From: an uncultured Duncaniella sp.
GTDB taxonomy: Bacteria > Bacteroidota > Bacteroidia > Bacteroidales > Muribaculaceae
Length of the DNA: 54,820 bases
Reading direction: 5' to 3'
Assembly (NCBI GenBank): GCA_910587515.1
Contig: CAJULW010000036.1
Span: forward strand, 1-54,820
Position numbers and translations under genes: made by a program. Position 1 is the stretch's first letter. Each line of letters starts with the position of its first letter. The notes under the pieces were generated by a model. That model saw only the letters and a list, made by a program, of their open reading frames with translations, was not told the DNA's origin and did no database searches. Below are positions 1 to 9,200 of this stretch, one piece after another.

Positions 1-60
1 CGGACGCACGAGGCCGCGGGAGGCCTCCCCCCTTCCCGCACACGCGGCGGACCGTCCCCG
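1..60. other. GC-rich block at window edge
   Basis: About 49 of the first 60 bases are G or C, far above the rest of the window. It contains a 6-bp inverted repeat (10-15 with 22-27) and a short CCCG/CGGG hairpin at 57-67 followed by TTTT. No frame carries a recognisable protein. It may be the 3' end of a structured RNA or a terminator of a gene outside the window; I cannot tell which. Confidence 0.35.
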
Positions 61-82
61 AATCGGGTTTTGCCATTTTTTG

Positions 83-113
83 TTTGACGGTTGACAAATT
101 TGTTGTACTTTTG
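83..113 (+). promoter_or_regulatory. Bacteroidetes-type promoter for lpx operon
   Basis: TTTG at 83-86 and TACTTTTG at 106-113 with a 19-bp spacer match the Bacteroidetes primary-sigma consensus (TTTG / TAnnTTTG). Transcription would start near 120, leaving a leader of about 55 bases before lpxD. Confidence 0.75.
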
Positions 114-175
114 TAGGAGAAAGGCGTAGAATAGCCGTTCTTTTTCTAATACATTAAAACAAAGTGACTAATTAA

Positions 176-1207
176 ATGGAACTTACCGCATCACAGCTTG
201 CCTCTATCGTTAATGGTACAGTGGAAGGTGACGATAATGTGAAAGTCAGCTCTTTTGCACGGATTGAGGAGGGAACTCCTGGTTCTCTTTCTTTTTTGGC
301 AAATCCTAAATATACACATCATATATATACCACCGATTCGTCAGTTGTTCTTGTTAAAAAAGATTTTCAACCGGAAAATAAGATTAAAGCAACTCTGATT
401 CGGGTAGAAGATCCTTATGCGACTGTCGCGCGTTTGCTTGAGATGGTCACTGAGATGAGTAAGGTTGAGAAAATCGGTATTGAAAATCCATCTTTCGTTT
501 CAGAGGGAGTAGAAGTTCCATCTGATGTGTATATAGGGGCTTTTGCATATATAGGAAAAGATGTAAAGCTTGCGGATAAAGTCAAGATATATCCTCAGGT
601 ATATATCGGAGACTCATGCGAGATTGGAGAAGGAACTGTCATCTATGCCGGTGCCAAAATTTATAATGGCTGTAAGATCGGTAAAAATTGTATAATCCAT
701 TCAGGAGCGGTCATTGGTGCGGACGGATTCGGATTTGCGCCTGTTGACGGAGGATATGAAAAAATCCCACAGACCGGCAATGTCGTCGTAGAGGACGATG
801 TTGAGATTGGAGCCAATACAACCATCGATCGTGCAATGATGGGTGCCACAACTATTGGCAAGGGTGTGAAACTTGACAATCTTATTCAGATAGCCCATAA
901 TTGTTCGGTAGGTTCCAATACGGTCATGGCGGCTCAGGTCGGTATAGCCGGATCGGCAAAGGTCGGAGCACATTGCATGATAGGAGGACAGGTCGGACTT
1001 GTCGGTCACATATCTATTGCAGACGGTACACAGATCGGTGCTCAGAGCGGTGTGAATAAAGGTACGAAACCGGGAGAACGCATAATGGGAGCCCCGGCTG
1101 TAGACATGGGAGAATATGCCCGCAGTCTTGTTTACATTAAAAAACTCGGTTCGTTGTATGACAGAGTTAAGGAACTGGAAAAGCAAGTGAAAGAAGCAAA
1201 AAATTGA
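176..1207 (+). CDS. lpxD: UDP-3-O-acylglucosamine N-acyltransferase LpxD
   Basis: LpxD adds the second (N-linked) hydroxyacyl chain to UDP-3-O-acyl-glucosamine in lipid A synthesis in the cytosol. The 343-residue product has the family's normal length: an N-terminal uridine-binding domain (about 1-100) and a left-handed beta helix of hexapeptide repeats (about 105-300). The catalytic His is H241 in the motif NLIQIAHNC. A helical tail (about 315-343) fits the trimerisation helix of the family. It is first in a same-strand run with the LpxC/FabZ fusion (9 bases downstream) and lpxA, directly behind a good promoter. Start: the ATG at 176 gives the typical MELTASQLA beginning. Identification is firm. 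Confidence 0.97.
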   Translation: MELTASQLASIVNGTVEGDDNVKVSSFARIEEGTPGSLSFLANPKYTHHIYTTDSSVVLVKKDFQPENKIKATLIRVEDPYATVARLLEMVTEMSKVEKIGIENPSFVSEGVEVPSDVYIGAFAYIGKDVKLADKVKIYPQVYIGDSCEIGEGTVIYAGAKIYNGCKIGKNCIIHSGAVIGADGFGFAPVDGGYEKIPQTGNVVVEDDVEIGANTTIDRAMMGATTIGKGVKLDNLIQIAHNCSVGSNTVMAAQVGIAGSAKVGAHCMIGGQVGLVGHISIADGTQIGAQSGVNKGTKPGERIMGAPAVDMGEYARSLVYIKKLGSLYDRVKELEKQVKEAKN

Positions 1208-1216
1208 AATCGGAAT

Positions 1217-2599
1217 ATGAACCAAAAGACATTAAACGGAGAGTTCACTCTCATAGGTAAAGGCCTGCATACAGGTCTCGATATAACCGCGCGTTTTATG
1301 CCAGCGCCTGAAAACCATGGATATAAATTTAAACGAGTGGATCTTGAGGGACAGCCGGTGATTGACGCTCTTGCGGAAAATGTCATCGCGACAACCAGAG
1401 GCACTGTAATTGCGAAAGGAGAGGCTCGCGTTTCGACTATAGAACATGCGATGGCTGCTCTTTATGCAGCGGGAATTGACAATGTCATTATCGAGGTTAA
1501 TGCTCCGGAAATGCCCATACTTGACGGAAGCGCTCGGTTCTATTGCGACGAGATCGAACGTGTCGGTATTCTTGAACAGAATGCTGATAAGGATTTTTAT
1601 TATATCAAATCAAAGATAGAAGTGCGTGACGATACCACAGGTTCGTCGATAATAGTTCTGCCTGATGATGAATTTTCAGTAGATGTCAAAATTGATTTTG
1701 ATTCGGTCGTTCTTAATAATCAGTTTGCTTCGCTTGAACGGATGAATGATTTCCCTGAAGAAATTTCTTCAAGCCGTACATTCGTATTTGTCCGTGAGAT
1801 CGAACCGCTTGTTAAAGGAAACTTGATAAAAGGTGGTGATCTTGACAATGCGATTGTGATTTATGACACACCGATGGAACAGAGCGAGCTTGACCGTTTG
1901 GCGGATCTTATGAATGTGCCGCGCAAAGATGTCAGCATGTTTGGATATATAAATGACAAACCATTGTCATCGGAAAACGAACCGGCTCGTCATAAATTGC
2001 TTGATTTGATCGGAGATCTCGCTTTGATAGGTCGGCCTTTGAAAGGTCGTATCATCGCGACTCGTCCGGGGCATTCAATAAACACTGCTTTTTCGAAAAG
2101 CATCCGTCGTGAAATAAAACATCAGGAAGTACAGGCTCCCATCTATAATCCCAATAAGGAGCCATTGATGGATAATAATCGTATTCGTGAACTTCTTCCT
2201 CACCGTTATCCTTTCCTGTTGGTTGATAAAATTATAGAGAAAGGAACCAATCATATTGTTGGTGTCAAGAATATTACTGCCAACGAACCGTTCTTTCAGG
2301 GACATTTCCCTCAGGAGCCTGTTATGCCAGGTGTACTTCAAGTTGAAGCTATGGCTCAGACAGGAGGCTTATTGGTGTTGAGTAGTGTGGATGATCCGGA
2401 AAGATATTCGACATACTTCATGAAGATCGATAATGTGAAATTCCGTCAGAAAGTCGTGCCGGGCGATACGCTTCTTTTCCATGTTTCCTTTATGACCGAG
2501 TTGCGTCGCGGATGTGCGATGATGAAGGGGTATGCTTTCGTTGGTGAGAAAATTGTGACCGAATGCGAATTTATGGCTCAGATCATCAAAAATAAATAG
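1217..2599 (+). CDS. lpxC/fabZ: bifunctional UDP-3-O-acyl-N-acetylglucosamine deacetylase / 3-hydroxyacyl-ACP dehydratase (LpxC-FabZ fusion)
   Basis: One 460-residue chain holds two enzymes. Residues 1-300 are LpxC, the zinc amidase that commits UDP-acyl-GlcNAc to lipid A: zinc ligands H77 (IEHAMA), H259 and D263 (RHKLLD), and general acid H286 (RPGHS). Residues about 320-460 are FabZ, the dehydratase of fatty-acid elongation: LPHRYPFLLVD near 327, active-site H363 (GHFP) and E377 (VEAMAQTGG). The two draw on the same hydroxyacyl-ACP pool, so the fusion links phospholipid and lipid A supply. Such fusion is known throughout Bacteroidetes. It sits 9 bases after lpxD and 68 before lpxA, in one transcription unit. 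Confidence 0.97.
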   Translation: MNQKTLNGEFTLIGKGLHTGLDITARFMPAPENHGYKFKRVDLEGQPVIDALAENVIATTRGTVIAKGEARVSTIEHAMAALYAAGIDNVIIEVNAPEMPILDGSARFYCDEIERVGILEQNADKDFYYIKSKIEVRDDTTGSSIIVLPDDEFSVDVKIDFDSVVLNNQFASLERMNDFPEEISSSRTFVFVREIEPLVKGNLIKGGDLDNAIVIYDTPMEQSELDRLADLMNVPRKDVSMFGYINDKPLSSENEPARHKLLDLIGDLALIGRPLKGRIIATRPGHSINTAFSKSIRREIKHQEVQAPIYNPNKEPLMDNNRIRELLPHRYPFLLVDKIIEKGTNHIVGVKNITANEPFFQGHFPQEPVMPGVLQVEAMAQTGGLLVLSSVDDPERYSTYFMKIDNVKFRQKVVPGDTLLFHVSFMTELRRGCAMMKGYAFVGEKIVTECEFMAQIIKNK

Positions 2600-2667
2600 T
2601 AGACATAACAGTCTCGATCTTGATCACACTTCAAAATATAAAAGGAAATATTGTAAAAAAGTATAGC

Positions 2668-3444
2668 ATGAAACAACCTTTAGCATACGTACATCCGGCT
2701 GCCAAAATTCATCCGAGCGTGGTGATTGATCCGTTCGTCACGATCGACCAGAATGTGGAGATCGGAGAAGGCACACGAATTGGCTCCAACGTTACCATTA
2801 TGGAGGGTGCCCGTATTGGGAAAAACTGTACAATCTATCCCGGAGCCGTGATTTCCGGGCCTCCTCAGGATCTTAAATTCCGTGGAGAGGAATCTGTCGC
2901 TGTCATCGGAGATAATACAACCATCCGTGAGTGTGTCACCATACATCGCGGAACAGCCTCTAAAGGCAAGACGGTTGTCGGAAGCAACTGTCTTATAATG
3001 GCTTATTGCCATGTGGCGCATGATTGTGTGATCGGAGACAACGTCATTATGTCAAATGCCGTTCAATGTGCCGGAGAGGTTGTGATCGATGATTTCGCTG
3101 TGATCGGTGGCGGTGCTCTCATACATCAATTCTGCCATATAGGGCCTCATGTCATGCTTCAGGGTGGTGCGTTGGTCAATAAGGATATACCTCCATACGT
3201 AAAAGCCGGCCGTGAACCCATCGCCTATGCCGGAGTGAATTCTATCGGTCTGCGTCGCCGTGGTTTCTCAAATGAGACGATCCGTGACATTCAGGAGACA
3301 TACCGTTATCTATATCTTTCCGGTCTAAACAATTCAGATGCGGTTGAACGTATCGAGGCAGAGCTTCCGGCTACAAAAGAAAGGGACGAAATCATACTCT
3401 TCGTCCGTAACTCCAAACGTGGTATTATCCGTGGCTATGTATAA
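2668..3444 (+). CDS. lpxA: UDP-N-acetylglucosamine O-acyltransferase LpxA
   Basis: LpxA performs the first, O-linked acylation of UDP-GlcNAc in lipid A synthesis. From the ATG at 2668 the protein is 258 residues, the family's usual size; an in-frame TTG at 2620 would add 16 residues not expected in the family. Hexapeptide repeats of the beta helix run from about 10 to 190, with the catalytic His in the motif CHVAHDC (H118). The C-terminal helical domain (about 195-258) has the usual YRYLYLSGLN segment. It closes the lpxD-lpxC/fabZ-lpxA set. Confidence 0.96.
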   Translation: MKQPLAYVHPAAKIHPSVVIDPFVTIDQNVEIGEGTRIGSNVTIMEGARIGKNCTIYPGAVISGPPQDLKFRGEESVAVIGDNTTIRECVTIHRGTASKGKTVVGSNCLIMAYCHVAHDCVIGDNVIMSNAVQCAGEVVIDDFAVIGGGALIHQFCHIGPHVMLQGGALVNKDIPPYVKAGREPIAYAGVNSIGLRRRGFSNETIRDIQETYRYLYLSGLNNSDAVERIEAELPATKERDEIILFVRNSKRGIIRGYV

Positions 3445-3463
3445 ATAAAAAACGATATACTTT

Positions 3464-4438
3464 ATGAGGTTTATTGCCTCGATGATATTAATGTTAGGCA
3501 CTTCGGTTTCTACCTCGGTAGAAGCGGAAGTGCCTTTCAACGGTAAATCCGGAGCTGGATTGCAAAGCTCGCTTGCGGATTCCTGTTGTCCGTTGCGTAT
3601 AGTGGAAAAATCGCGGATATCAGAGGTATATTACGACCCGTTCTCTTCTTGCTCTGTTGCGGTGGTTTCCGGTGTTCTGCCGGATGGCTATGTTTGGGGA
3701 AGCCTTTTGCCTGAAGAATGGTGGGGATATTCTTCAGGCGTTTACGGAGAAGCCATTGCCGGTGACATTTTTAATATTTTTCCGGTCAATAAGGATGTAG
3801 CGATGTATAGAAGGGATCTCCCGCCCGGAAATGTTGACGAACCTAAATTTCAGAATGATTATTGGAGCGCGGGTATCGGCCATATATCTTTCACCCCTTT
3901 CGAATGCTATACTCCACCTGAGTCTATGAGGGGTGCTTTTGCCCGACTTGTTTTCTATATGTCCGTCGTCTATCATGTCGATTTATGGACGGAGCGAGCC
4001 TCGTTGGTGATGACTTCAAAATCTTACCCGGGCTTGACGGATTATGCTATACCTTTGTTGCTTTCATGGCATAGGTTATACCCACCTACAGTGGATGAAA
4101 ATTTGCTTAATGACCTGGCTGTGGATTTGCAAGGCAACCGTAATCCTTTTGTCGATTATCCGGAGTTGGCGGAATATCTTTGGGGAGAGAATAAAGGTCA
4201 AGTCTTTTTGATATCGGGTGAGCCGGTGCCCTTGCGTTCTACCTATAGGTTGAGCGATGGTGAGATATCACTCTATTCCCCTCATATCCCTTCCGATGCT
4301 GTATGGAGTGTTGATGGGATTCCGGTTTCATTGACAGTTCTCTCAGCCGAACATCTCGGAATCGGGAGTCATGAACTAAAGTATTCCTCGTCCTCTACAG
4401 GAGAGAACGGAAGTGTGCTTATAAAAATAGTAGAATAA
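3464..4438 (+). CDS. secreted endonuclease-I-family protein lacking catalytic residues
   Basis: The 324-residue product starts with a likely signal peptide (about 1-21). Its core resembles the endonuclease I family (EndA/Vvn-type secreted nucleases, PF04231): SFTPFECY..RGAFARLVFYM near 142-166 and, most clearly, LLLSWHRLYPP (198-208) and QGNRNPFVDYPELAEYLWG (223-241), the signature of the family. The active site is gone: at the Glu-His pair that precedes PKSWWG in relatives there is Gly79-Ser80 (before LLPEEWWG), the DLFHLYP histidine is Asn104 (DIFNIFP), and the metal-binding Asn is Ala113. Residues 250-324 look like a small beta-sandwich domain. It lies 19 bases after lpxA, same strand. I infer a pseudoenzyme with a binding role; the family match rests on motif reading only. 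Confidence 0.72.
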   Translation: MRFIASMILMLGTSVSTSVEAEVPFNGKSGAGLQSSLADSCCPLRIVEKSRISEVYYDPFSSCSVAVVSGVLPDGYVWGSLLPEEWWGYSSGVYGEAIAGDIFNIFPVNKDVAMYRRDLPPGNVDEPKFQNDYWSAGIGHISFTPFECYTPPESMRGAFARLVFYMSVVYHVDLWTERASLVMTSKSYPGLTDYAIPLLLSWHRLYPPTVDENLLNDLAVDLQGNRNPFVDYPELAEYLWGENKGQVFLISGEPVPLRSTYRLSDGEISLYSPHIPSDAVWSVDGIPVSLTVLSAEHLGIGSHELKYSSSSTGENGSVLIKIVE

Positions 4439-4442
4439 TGAT

Positions 4443-4940
4443 ATGGCAGCCTTCAATCTTCGTCTGAATAGAATGTCTATGATCTTTATGATAGCCATTG
4501 TCGTGTCGTTTTTTTTCGCTTGTGACAAGGGCTCCGATAGTCCGCGACGGGGTGATATGGTTGGGAGTGATAATTCCGGTCCTGGCTCTATTGGGGGAGA
4601 ACGACCGGATACGGATGGTGATTTTGATTATTCTCCGTATTTTAGGGACGCTGTGTGGCGTTATGTAGGTGAAGGTATCGATTTACGCTATGATCGAGGT
4701 GGCGTGTTGTTTAAATCGTTGTCTGATGGTGTCAGCAAAATAATAGATCTTGACGGAACAGCGCATATAGAGTTGAGACTTGGTAAGATATTGAAGGATT
4801 CAACTCTACCGGATGCTGTTATTTCGGTAAACGGACGAAAATTGGAAGGGATAGACGTAAGAATGAAAAAACAGACCGCGGAAGCGGTCTGGTATGATAT
4901 AAAGAATGGAGAGAAACACACGGTTCTGGTTTTGCCTTGA
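4443..4940 (+). CDS. hypothetical lipoprotein
   Basis: I do not recognise this protein. It has a lipoprotein signal: hydrophobic SMIFMIAIVVSFFF followed by Cys27, then a Ser/Gly/Asp-rich linker to about residue 60, suggesting display on the outside of a membrane. The last 100 residues (from YFRDAVWRYVGEG) look like a small beta-rich domain. The ATG at 4443 gives 165 residues; an in-frame ATG at 4473 gives a more usual signal length (Cys at 17) and is equally likely. It begins 4 bases after the degenerate endonuclease-I gene, so the two are probably co-translated and may act together. The 3' end carries the smpB terminator in antisense. It converges with smpB at a 5-base gap. Confidence 0.7.
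   Translation: MAAFNLRLNRMSMIFMIAIVVSFFFACDKGSDSPRRGDMVGSDNSGPGSIGGERPDTDGDFDYSPYFRDAVWRYVGEGIDLRYDRGGVLFKSLSDGVSKIIDLDGTAHIELRLGKILKDSTLPDAVISVNGRKLEGIDVRMKKQTAEAVWYDIKNGEKHTVLVLP
4866..4891 (-). terminator. smpB terminator inside opposing gene
   Basis: Read on the minus strand: an 8-bp GC-rich stem (4884-4891 with 4872-4879), a TTCC loop and then six T residues (4866-4871), a textbook intrinsic terminator. It lies 55 bases beyond the smpB stop, wholly within the coding sequence of the plus-strand lipoprotein, where it codes for part of KKQTAEAVW. Confidence 0.8.
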
Positions 4941-4945
4941 TGATT

Positions 4946-5398
4946 CTATTTCTGCATCATACGTGCGATAGCCACCTTGTCCTCGCGTTCTTTTATTGAT
5001 TGACGCTTATCGTATTCTTTTTTGCCTCGCGCGACACCTATCACGATTTTTGCCAATCCGCGATCATTTATGAACAGACGTAAAGGCACTATGGTGAAAC
5101 CGGTTTCTTTTCCGTTTTTTTCGAGTTTTGTGATCTCTTTTTTGTTTAGCAAAAGTTTGCGGTCGCGTCTTGCGCTATGGTTGTTGTATGTGCCATAGAA
5201 GTATTCGGCTATATACATGTTTTTTACCCAAACCTCACCTTTGTCCACATAGCAGAAAGTATCGGAGAGAGAGGCTTTCCCTTGTCTGATTGATTTTATT
5301 TCAGTGCCTGTGAGCACGATGCCAGCGGTGAAAGTATCACCGATAGCATAATCATAGGTTGCTCGTTTGTTTTTTATGTTTATGTCTTTGGAAATCAT
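4946..5398 (-). CDS. smpB: SsrA-binding protein SmpB
   Basis: SmpB binds tmRNA and brings it to stalled ribosomes for trans-translation. The 150-residue length is standard. Typical segments are visible: NKRATYDYAI near the N-terminus, GTEIKSIRQGKASLSDTFC (about 32-50), the RDRKLLLNKKEI stretch and the basic KKEYDKRQSIKEREDK tail near the C-terminus, which inserts in the ribosomal decoding region in studied homologues. It lies 5 bases downstream of a Yip1-like membrane protein, probably in one transcript, and ends at a terminator inside the convergent lipoprotein gene. No tmRNA gene is seen in the window. Confidence 0.96.
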   Translation of the reverse strand: MISKDINIKNKRATYDYAIGDTFTAGIVLTGTEIKSIRQGKASLSDTFCYVDKGEVWVKNMYIAEYFYGTYNNHSARRDRKLLLNKKEITKLEKNGKETGFTIVPLRLFINDRGLAKIVIGVARGKKEYDKRQSIKEREDKVAIARMMQK

Positions 5399-5403
5399 CT
5401 TTT

Positions 5404-5949
5404 CTACCTGATTATCATTGAAAACAGGAAATAAAAAATATAAGGTGGCATTAACACGCCAAGAATTGCGATAATCATGAAGACACCGACTTTGTCAGGC
5501 TTTACTCCCATATAGCTCACCCCTTTCCATTGTATGAGTGCTACATAGAACGGGAGGAAAAAAAACATCATAGATGTCACCGGAAGACAATTTACGATAA
5601 GGGATATCACTGCGAGTAGCCCGAGGGTGTAGAGGACGAAAGTATGGCTGCGGTGCTCATCGTAATATCCTTCGAGAGTCGGTTCTGAAAACAGAGACAG
5701 AACGAAAACCCCGAAAAAATATCCGATGAAATATACAAGAAACGTCACGATCATCCGTATGAACAATACGAGAAAATCTATATTGTGATATATGCCTTTC
5801 ATAAAGACGCTTACCGCGGCTAATGCGATCAGTGGATAAAAACCTTTTGTGGAGATTTCTTTTGGATTGTCATTATCAGCAGCTATATCTTCCCAGCCGT
5901 TTCCAGGGGATAAAACCAATTGAAAAATATTTTTGAGATATCGTTTCAT
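5404..5949 (-). CDS. Yip1-family-like integral membrane protein
   Basis: The 181-residue product has a short cytosolic start (LKNIFQLVLSPGNGWEDIA, a Yip1-like opening of the form P..aw..i) and then about five hydrophobic segments: near 38-52, 60-85, 105-125, 127-142 and 155-180. Bacterial Yip1/DUF1282 proteins of this layout have no settled function. It is transcribed with smpB (5-base gap) from a promoter at 5957-5985. Family assignment rests on layout and the N-terminal motif only. Confidence 0.7.
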   Translation of the reverse strand: MKRYLKNIFQLVLSPGNGWEDIAADNDNPKEISTKGFYPLIALAAVSVFMKGIYHNIDFLVLFIRMIVTFLVYFIGYFFGVFVLSLFSEPTLEGYYDEHRSHTFVLYTLGLLAVISLIVNCLPVTSMMFFFLPFYVALIQWKGVSYMGVKPDKVGVFMIIAILGVLMPPYIFYFLFSMIIR

Positions 5950-5956
5950 TATTTTG

Positions 5957-5985
5957 CAAAATTACATAGAATTGATGAGAAACAA
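5957..5985 (-). promoter_or_regulatory. promoter for Yip1-like gene and smpB
   Basis: On the minus strand TAATTTTG (5964-5957) is preceded 18 bases upstream by TTG (5985-5983). The -7 box ends only 7 bases before the ATG at 5949, so the transcript would have almost no leader. The spacer is slightly short. Confidence 0.5.
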
Positions 5986-6145
5986 GCATCGTTAAAATAC
6001 AAAATTAAGAATAGATCAGTGAACGATACTGTGTTTTTTTATTTAATAACACCAAAGACTGCAGAGATGATTTCTTGTTTAAACGGGAATATCGCAGCAA
6101 TATGTAATAAATGTTTGTTTTATGGTATAAATTTGTTATATATTG

Positions 6146-6176
6146 TTGCTTTTTTACATTTGTTTTATTAGGTTTG
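6146..6176 (+). promoter_or_regulatory. promoter for SusC/SusD locus
   Basis: TTG at 6146-6148, a 20-bp spacer and TAGGTTTG at 6169-6176 fit the Bacteroidetes consensus. Start of transcription near 6183 leaves a leader of about 63 AT-rich bases before the SusC ATG at 6246. The whole gap 5950-6245 holds only this and the divergent promoter. Confidence 0.6.
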
Positions 6177-6245
6177 CATTTATAAACACATTCTTTGTGC
6201 AAGTATATCATTCATATATTAAATCATATCACAAATTTTGCAATT

Positions 6246-9200
6246 ATGGGAAAGGGACTAATTTTTTCAGTGGTTTGTGGACTGCTGATCCCCCAAGCCT
6301 CATTGGCCAATCGAGGTGTCGCGTCGTCAGACGCGGTCGCTGAAAGCATGGTCATGTCTGTAGCTCAGAAAGAATCTGGTATAAACAAGAAGATTTCGGG
6401 GGTGGTGCTTGACAAAGATGGAGAACCTCTCCCTGGAGCTACGATAATGATTGAAGGGACCACCGTTGCCACGGTTTCTGATATTGATGGAAAATTCAGC
6501 CTTAATGTCAATAGCGAAAATCCGGTACTTGAAGTTCGTTATGTCGGGATGCACGTCTTTCGCTTCCTCTTACGGAATGCCGTTTCGGATCTGAAAATCA
6601 TTCTTGAACCGAATGATATGATGATGGACGAGGTTGTTGTCACCGGTTATCAGAACCTTAAAAGAGAAAATGCCACCGGTGCTTTCCAGCAGATATCGGC
6701 AAAGGATCTTGACAACCGTTATATGTCATCGCTTACTTCCAATCTTGAAGGAAAGGTCGCGGGCATGGTCGTGTATAATAACAATATACAGATACGAGGG
6801 ACCGGCACATTTAAAGCAGATACGCAGCCGCTCGTGGTTGTCGACGGTCTTCCGATAAACGGAACTTTGACTGATATAAATCCATACGAAATTGAAAAGG
6901 TGACTATTCTTAAAGATGCGGCAGCCGCTGCGATCTATGGAGCGCGGGCATCAAACGGTGTCATAGTCATAACTACCAAAAAAGGCCTTAGCGAAAAGTT
7001 GTCAATAGAGTTTAACGCAGACTTCACTGTACACGAAATGCGTAATTTCAATGACCTTGGACTTTGTAACGCGGCTGAATTGATCGAACTTGAGGAGGCA
7101 AATTTTGACTGGATCAAGAACCGTCCTGATGATTTTGATAATTTGGAATATAATTGGAGAGGCCGTGGCGGTACATGGAATCCGCTTAACAAGCTGATGA
7201 TGAGGCGCCATCTCGGTGAAGTAAGCGATCAGGAATATGATTCGCAAGTGAGCCAGTGGAGATGTAACGACTATATTGGAGATTGGCAGGACTATATGGA
7301 GCACAACCGTTTTGAACAGCGTTATAACCTTGCCGTGCGCACTAAAGGCAAATATCTAAACAACAACCTCGTTGTCAATTGGTATGGCGACAACACACAG
7401 TTTGTTAACAGTTATGACAACCGTCTGTCTCTACGCTATTTCGGTGATATCGACGCCACGAGTTGGTTTAAGGCGTCTGTAGGATTGCAGGTCGACAATA
7501 CTCGTCAGAAAGGGCGTTATTTCGATGGTTATGACTATACCAATTATGACGACCAGCCTACTTATATGTCGTTCCGTAATCCGGATGGCTCTCCTGCCCG
7601 TCTGCAATGCCGGGTCGATCTAAACGAGCCGAGCTTGAGCGATCCTAGCTTAGGTCTCAAAGACGAAGGTTTTGTTCCGGTGGAAGAATTGAGACGCAAC
7701 ATATCCAAATACAGGGAGACATATACCCGAGGTTTCGTGCATTTGAATTTTTTCCCGCTTCCGGAACTAAAACTTTCAGGAATGTTCCAATATGAGGATA
7801 TTACTGCCAAACGCGAGGATTTGCAGGCTGCCGACGCGTACGTGACCCGTCATAACTATAACTTGTTTACCTCAAACGGCAAGCACCTTCTTCCGGAGGG
7901 AGGTGTGATGAATGAGATGAATTACGAGAAGAACTATTATACATTCCGTCTACAGGCAAATTATGATAAGACATTCCTTGACAAGCATGAAATAAACGCT
8001 GTTGCAGGATACGAATACCGCTATACACGCGACAGATACACTCAGAACCGTTTTTGGGGCTACGACGAAAAGACGTTGACCAACTCTAACGCCATCATGA
8101 ACTTCTATGATCTAAGCAAAGCATCGTCGACTGATCTCGGTTCCATTTATAATTCAAATGTATTTTTCATGTCGGAGGATGTAGCTGACTTTTCAGATGA
8201 AGAACATAAATACATTTCATACTATGCCACAGCCAACTATACATACGATCATCGTTTCAGCCTTTCCGGAAGCTATCGAATAGACAGAGCAGATCTGTTC
8301 GGTGCGGACAAAAAATTCACCCGCCGTCCTTTATGGTCGGCCGGAGCGAGCTGGAATATGCAGAATGAAAAATTCATGCAGAATCTGACATGGCTTGACA
8401 TGTTGAAACCGAGGATCAGCTATGGTGTTACTGGTAATATAAATTCTAACTATTCGTCATATCTGACTGCCAAAATTTTTGTACACGGGGAGACCGGTGA
8501 TAAATATGCTCAGGTTAATACTCCTCCGAACGATCAGTTGCGTTGGGAGAAGACAAAGACTTTCAACGCAGGTATAGATTTTGCTGTGTTCAATTACCGT
8601 CTCCATGGTTCGTTTGATTTCTACAACAAGGTTGGAAGCGACATTCTTAGTCTTGTCGATACGGACCCTACAACCGGTTGGTCAAGCCTTAACATTAATA
8701 ATGCGGGCACTCGTAACCGAGGCGTGGAATTGCAGCTTTATGGAGAGATACTTAGAGCCTCAAAACATTCAGAGGTCGGCATACGTGCGGATCTTGCGGT
8801 AGCATATAATAACAACAAGGTCACAAGCATCAACCACGTGGCGACAGCCGGATGGCGTGCATTGGAATCAAGTGATTACAAAAAAGGTTATCCTGTAAAT
8901 TCGATATATTCATACATATGGGACGGGATAAGATACGATGAAGACGGGTATCAGCACATTTATTGGAAAAAAGCGGATGGAACACCGAACTGTGATGATC
9001 TGACATCGAAGACTTTTGAGACGAGCGATGTCGTGTTCAGCGGCTCGCTTGATCCAAAATGGAGCGGAAGTTTCACTCCTTCGATTTCTTATCAGCGTTT
9101 CACTCTAAGCGCGATGGCAGCGTTCTACCTCGGACACTATTTCCGCCCGAATTACTATAAATGGTTCTATACAAGTTCTTACGGCAACTCAGCGTCTAAA

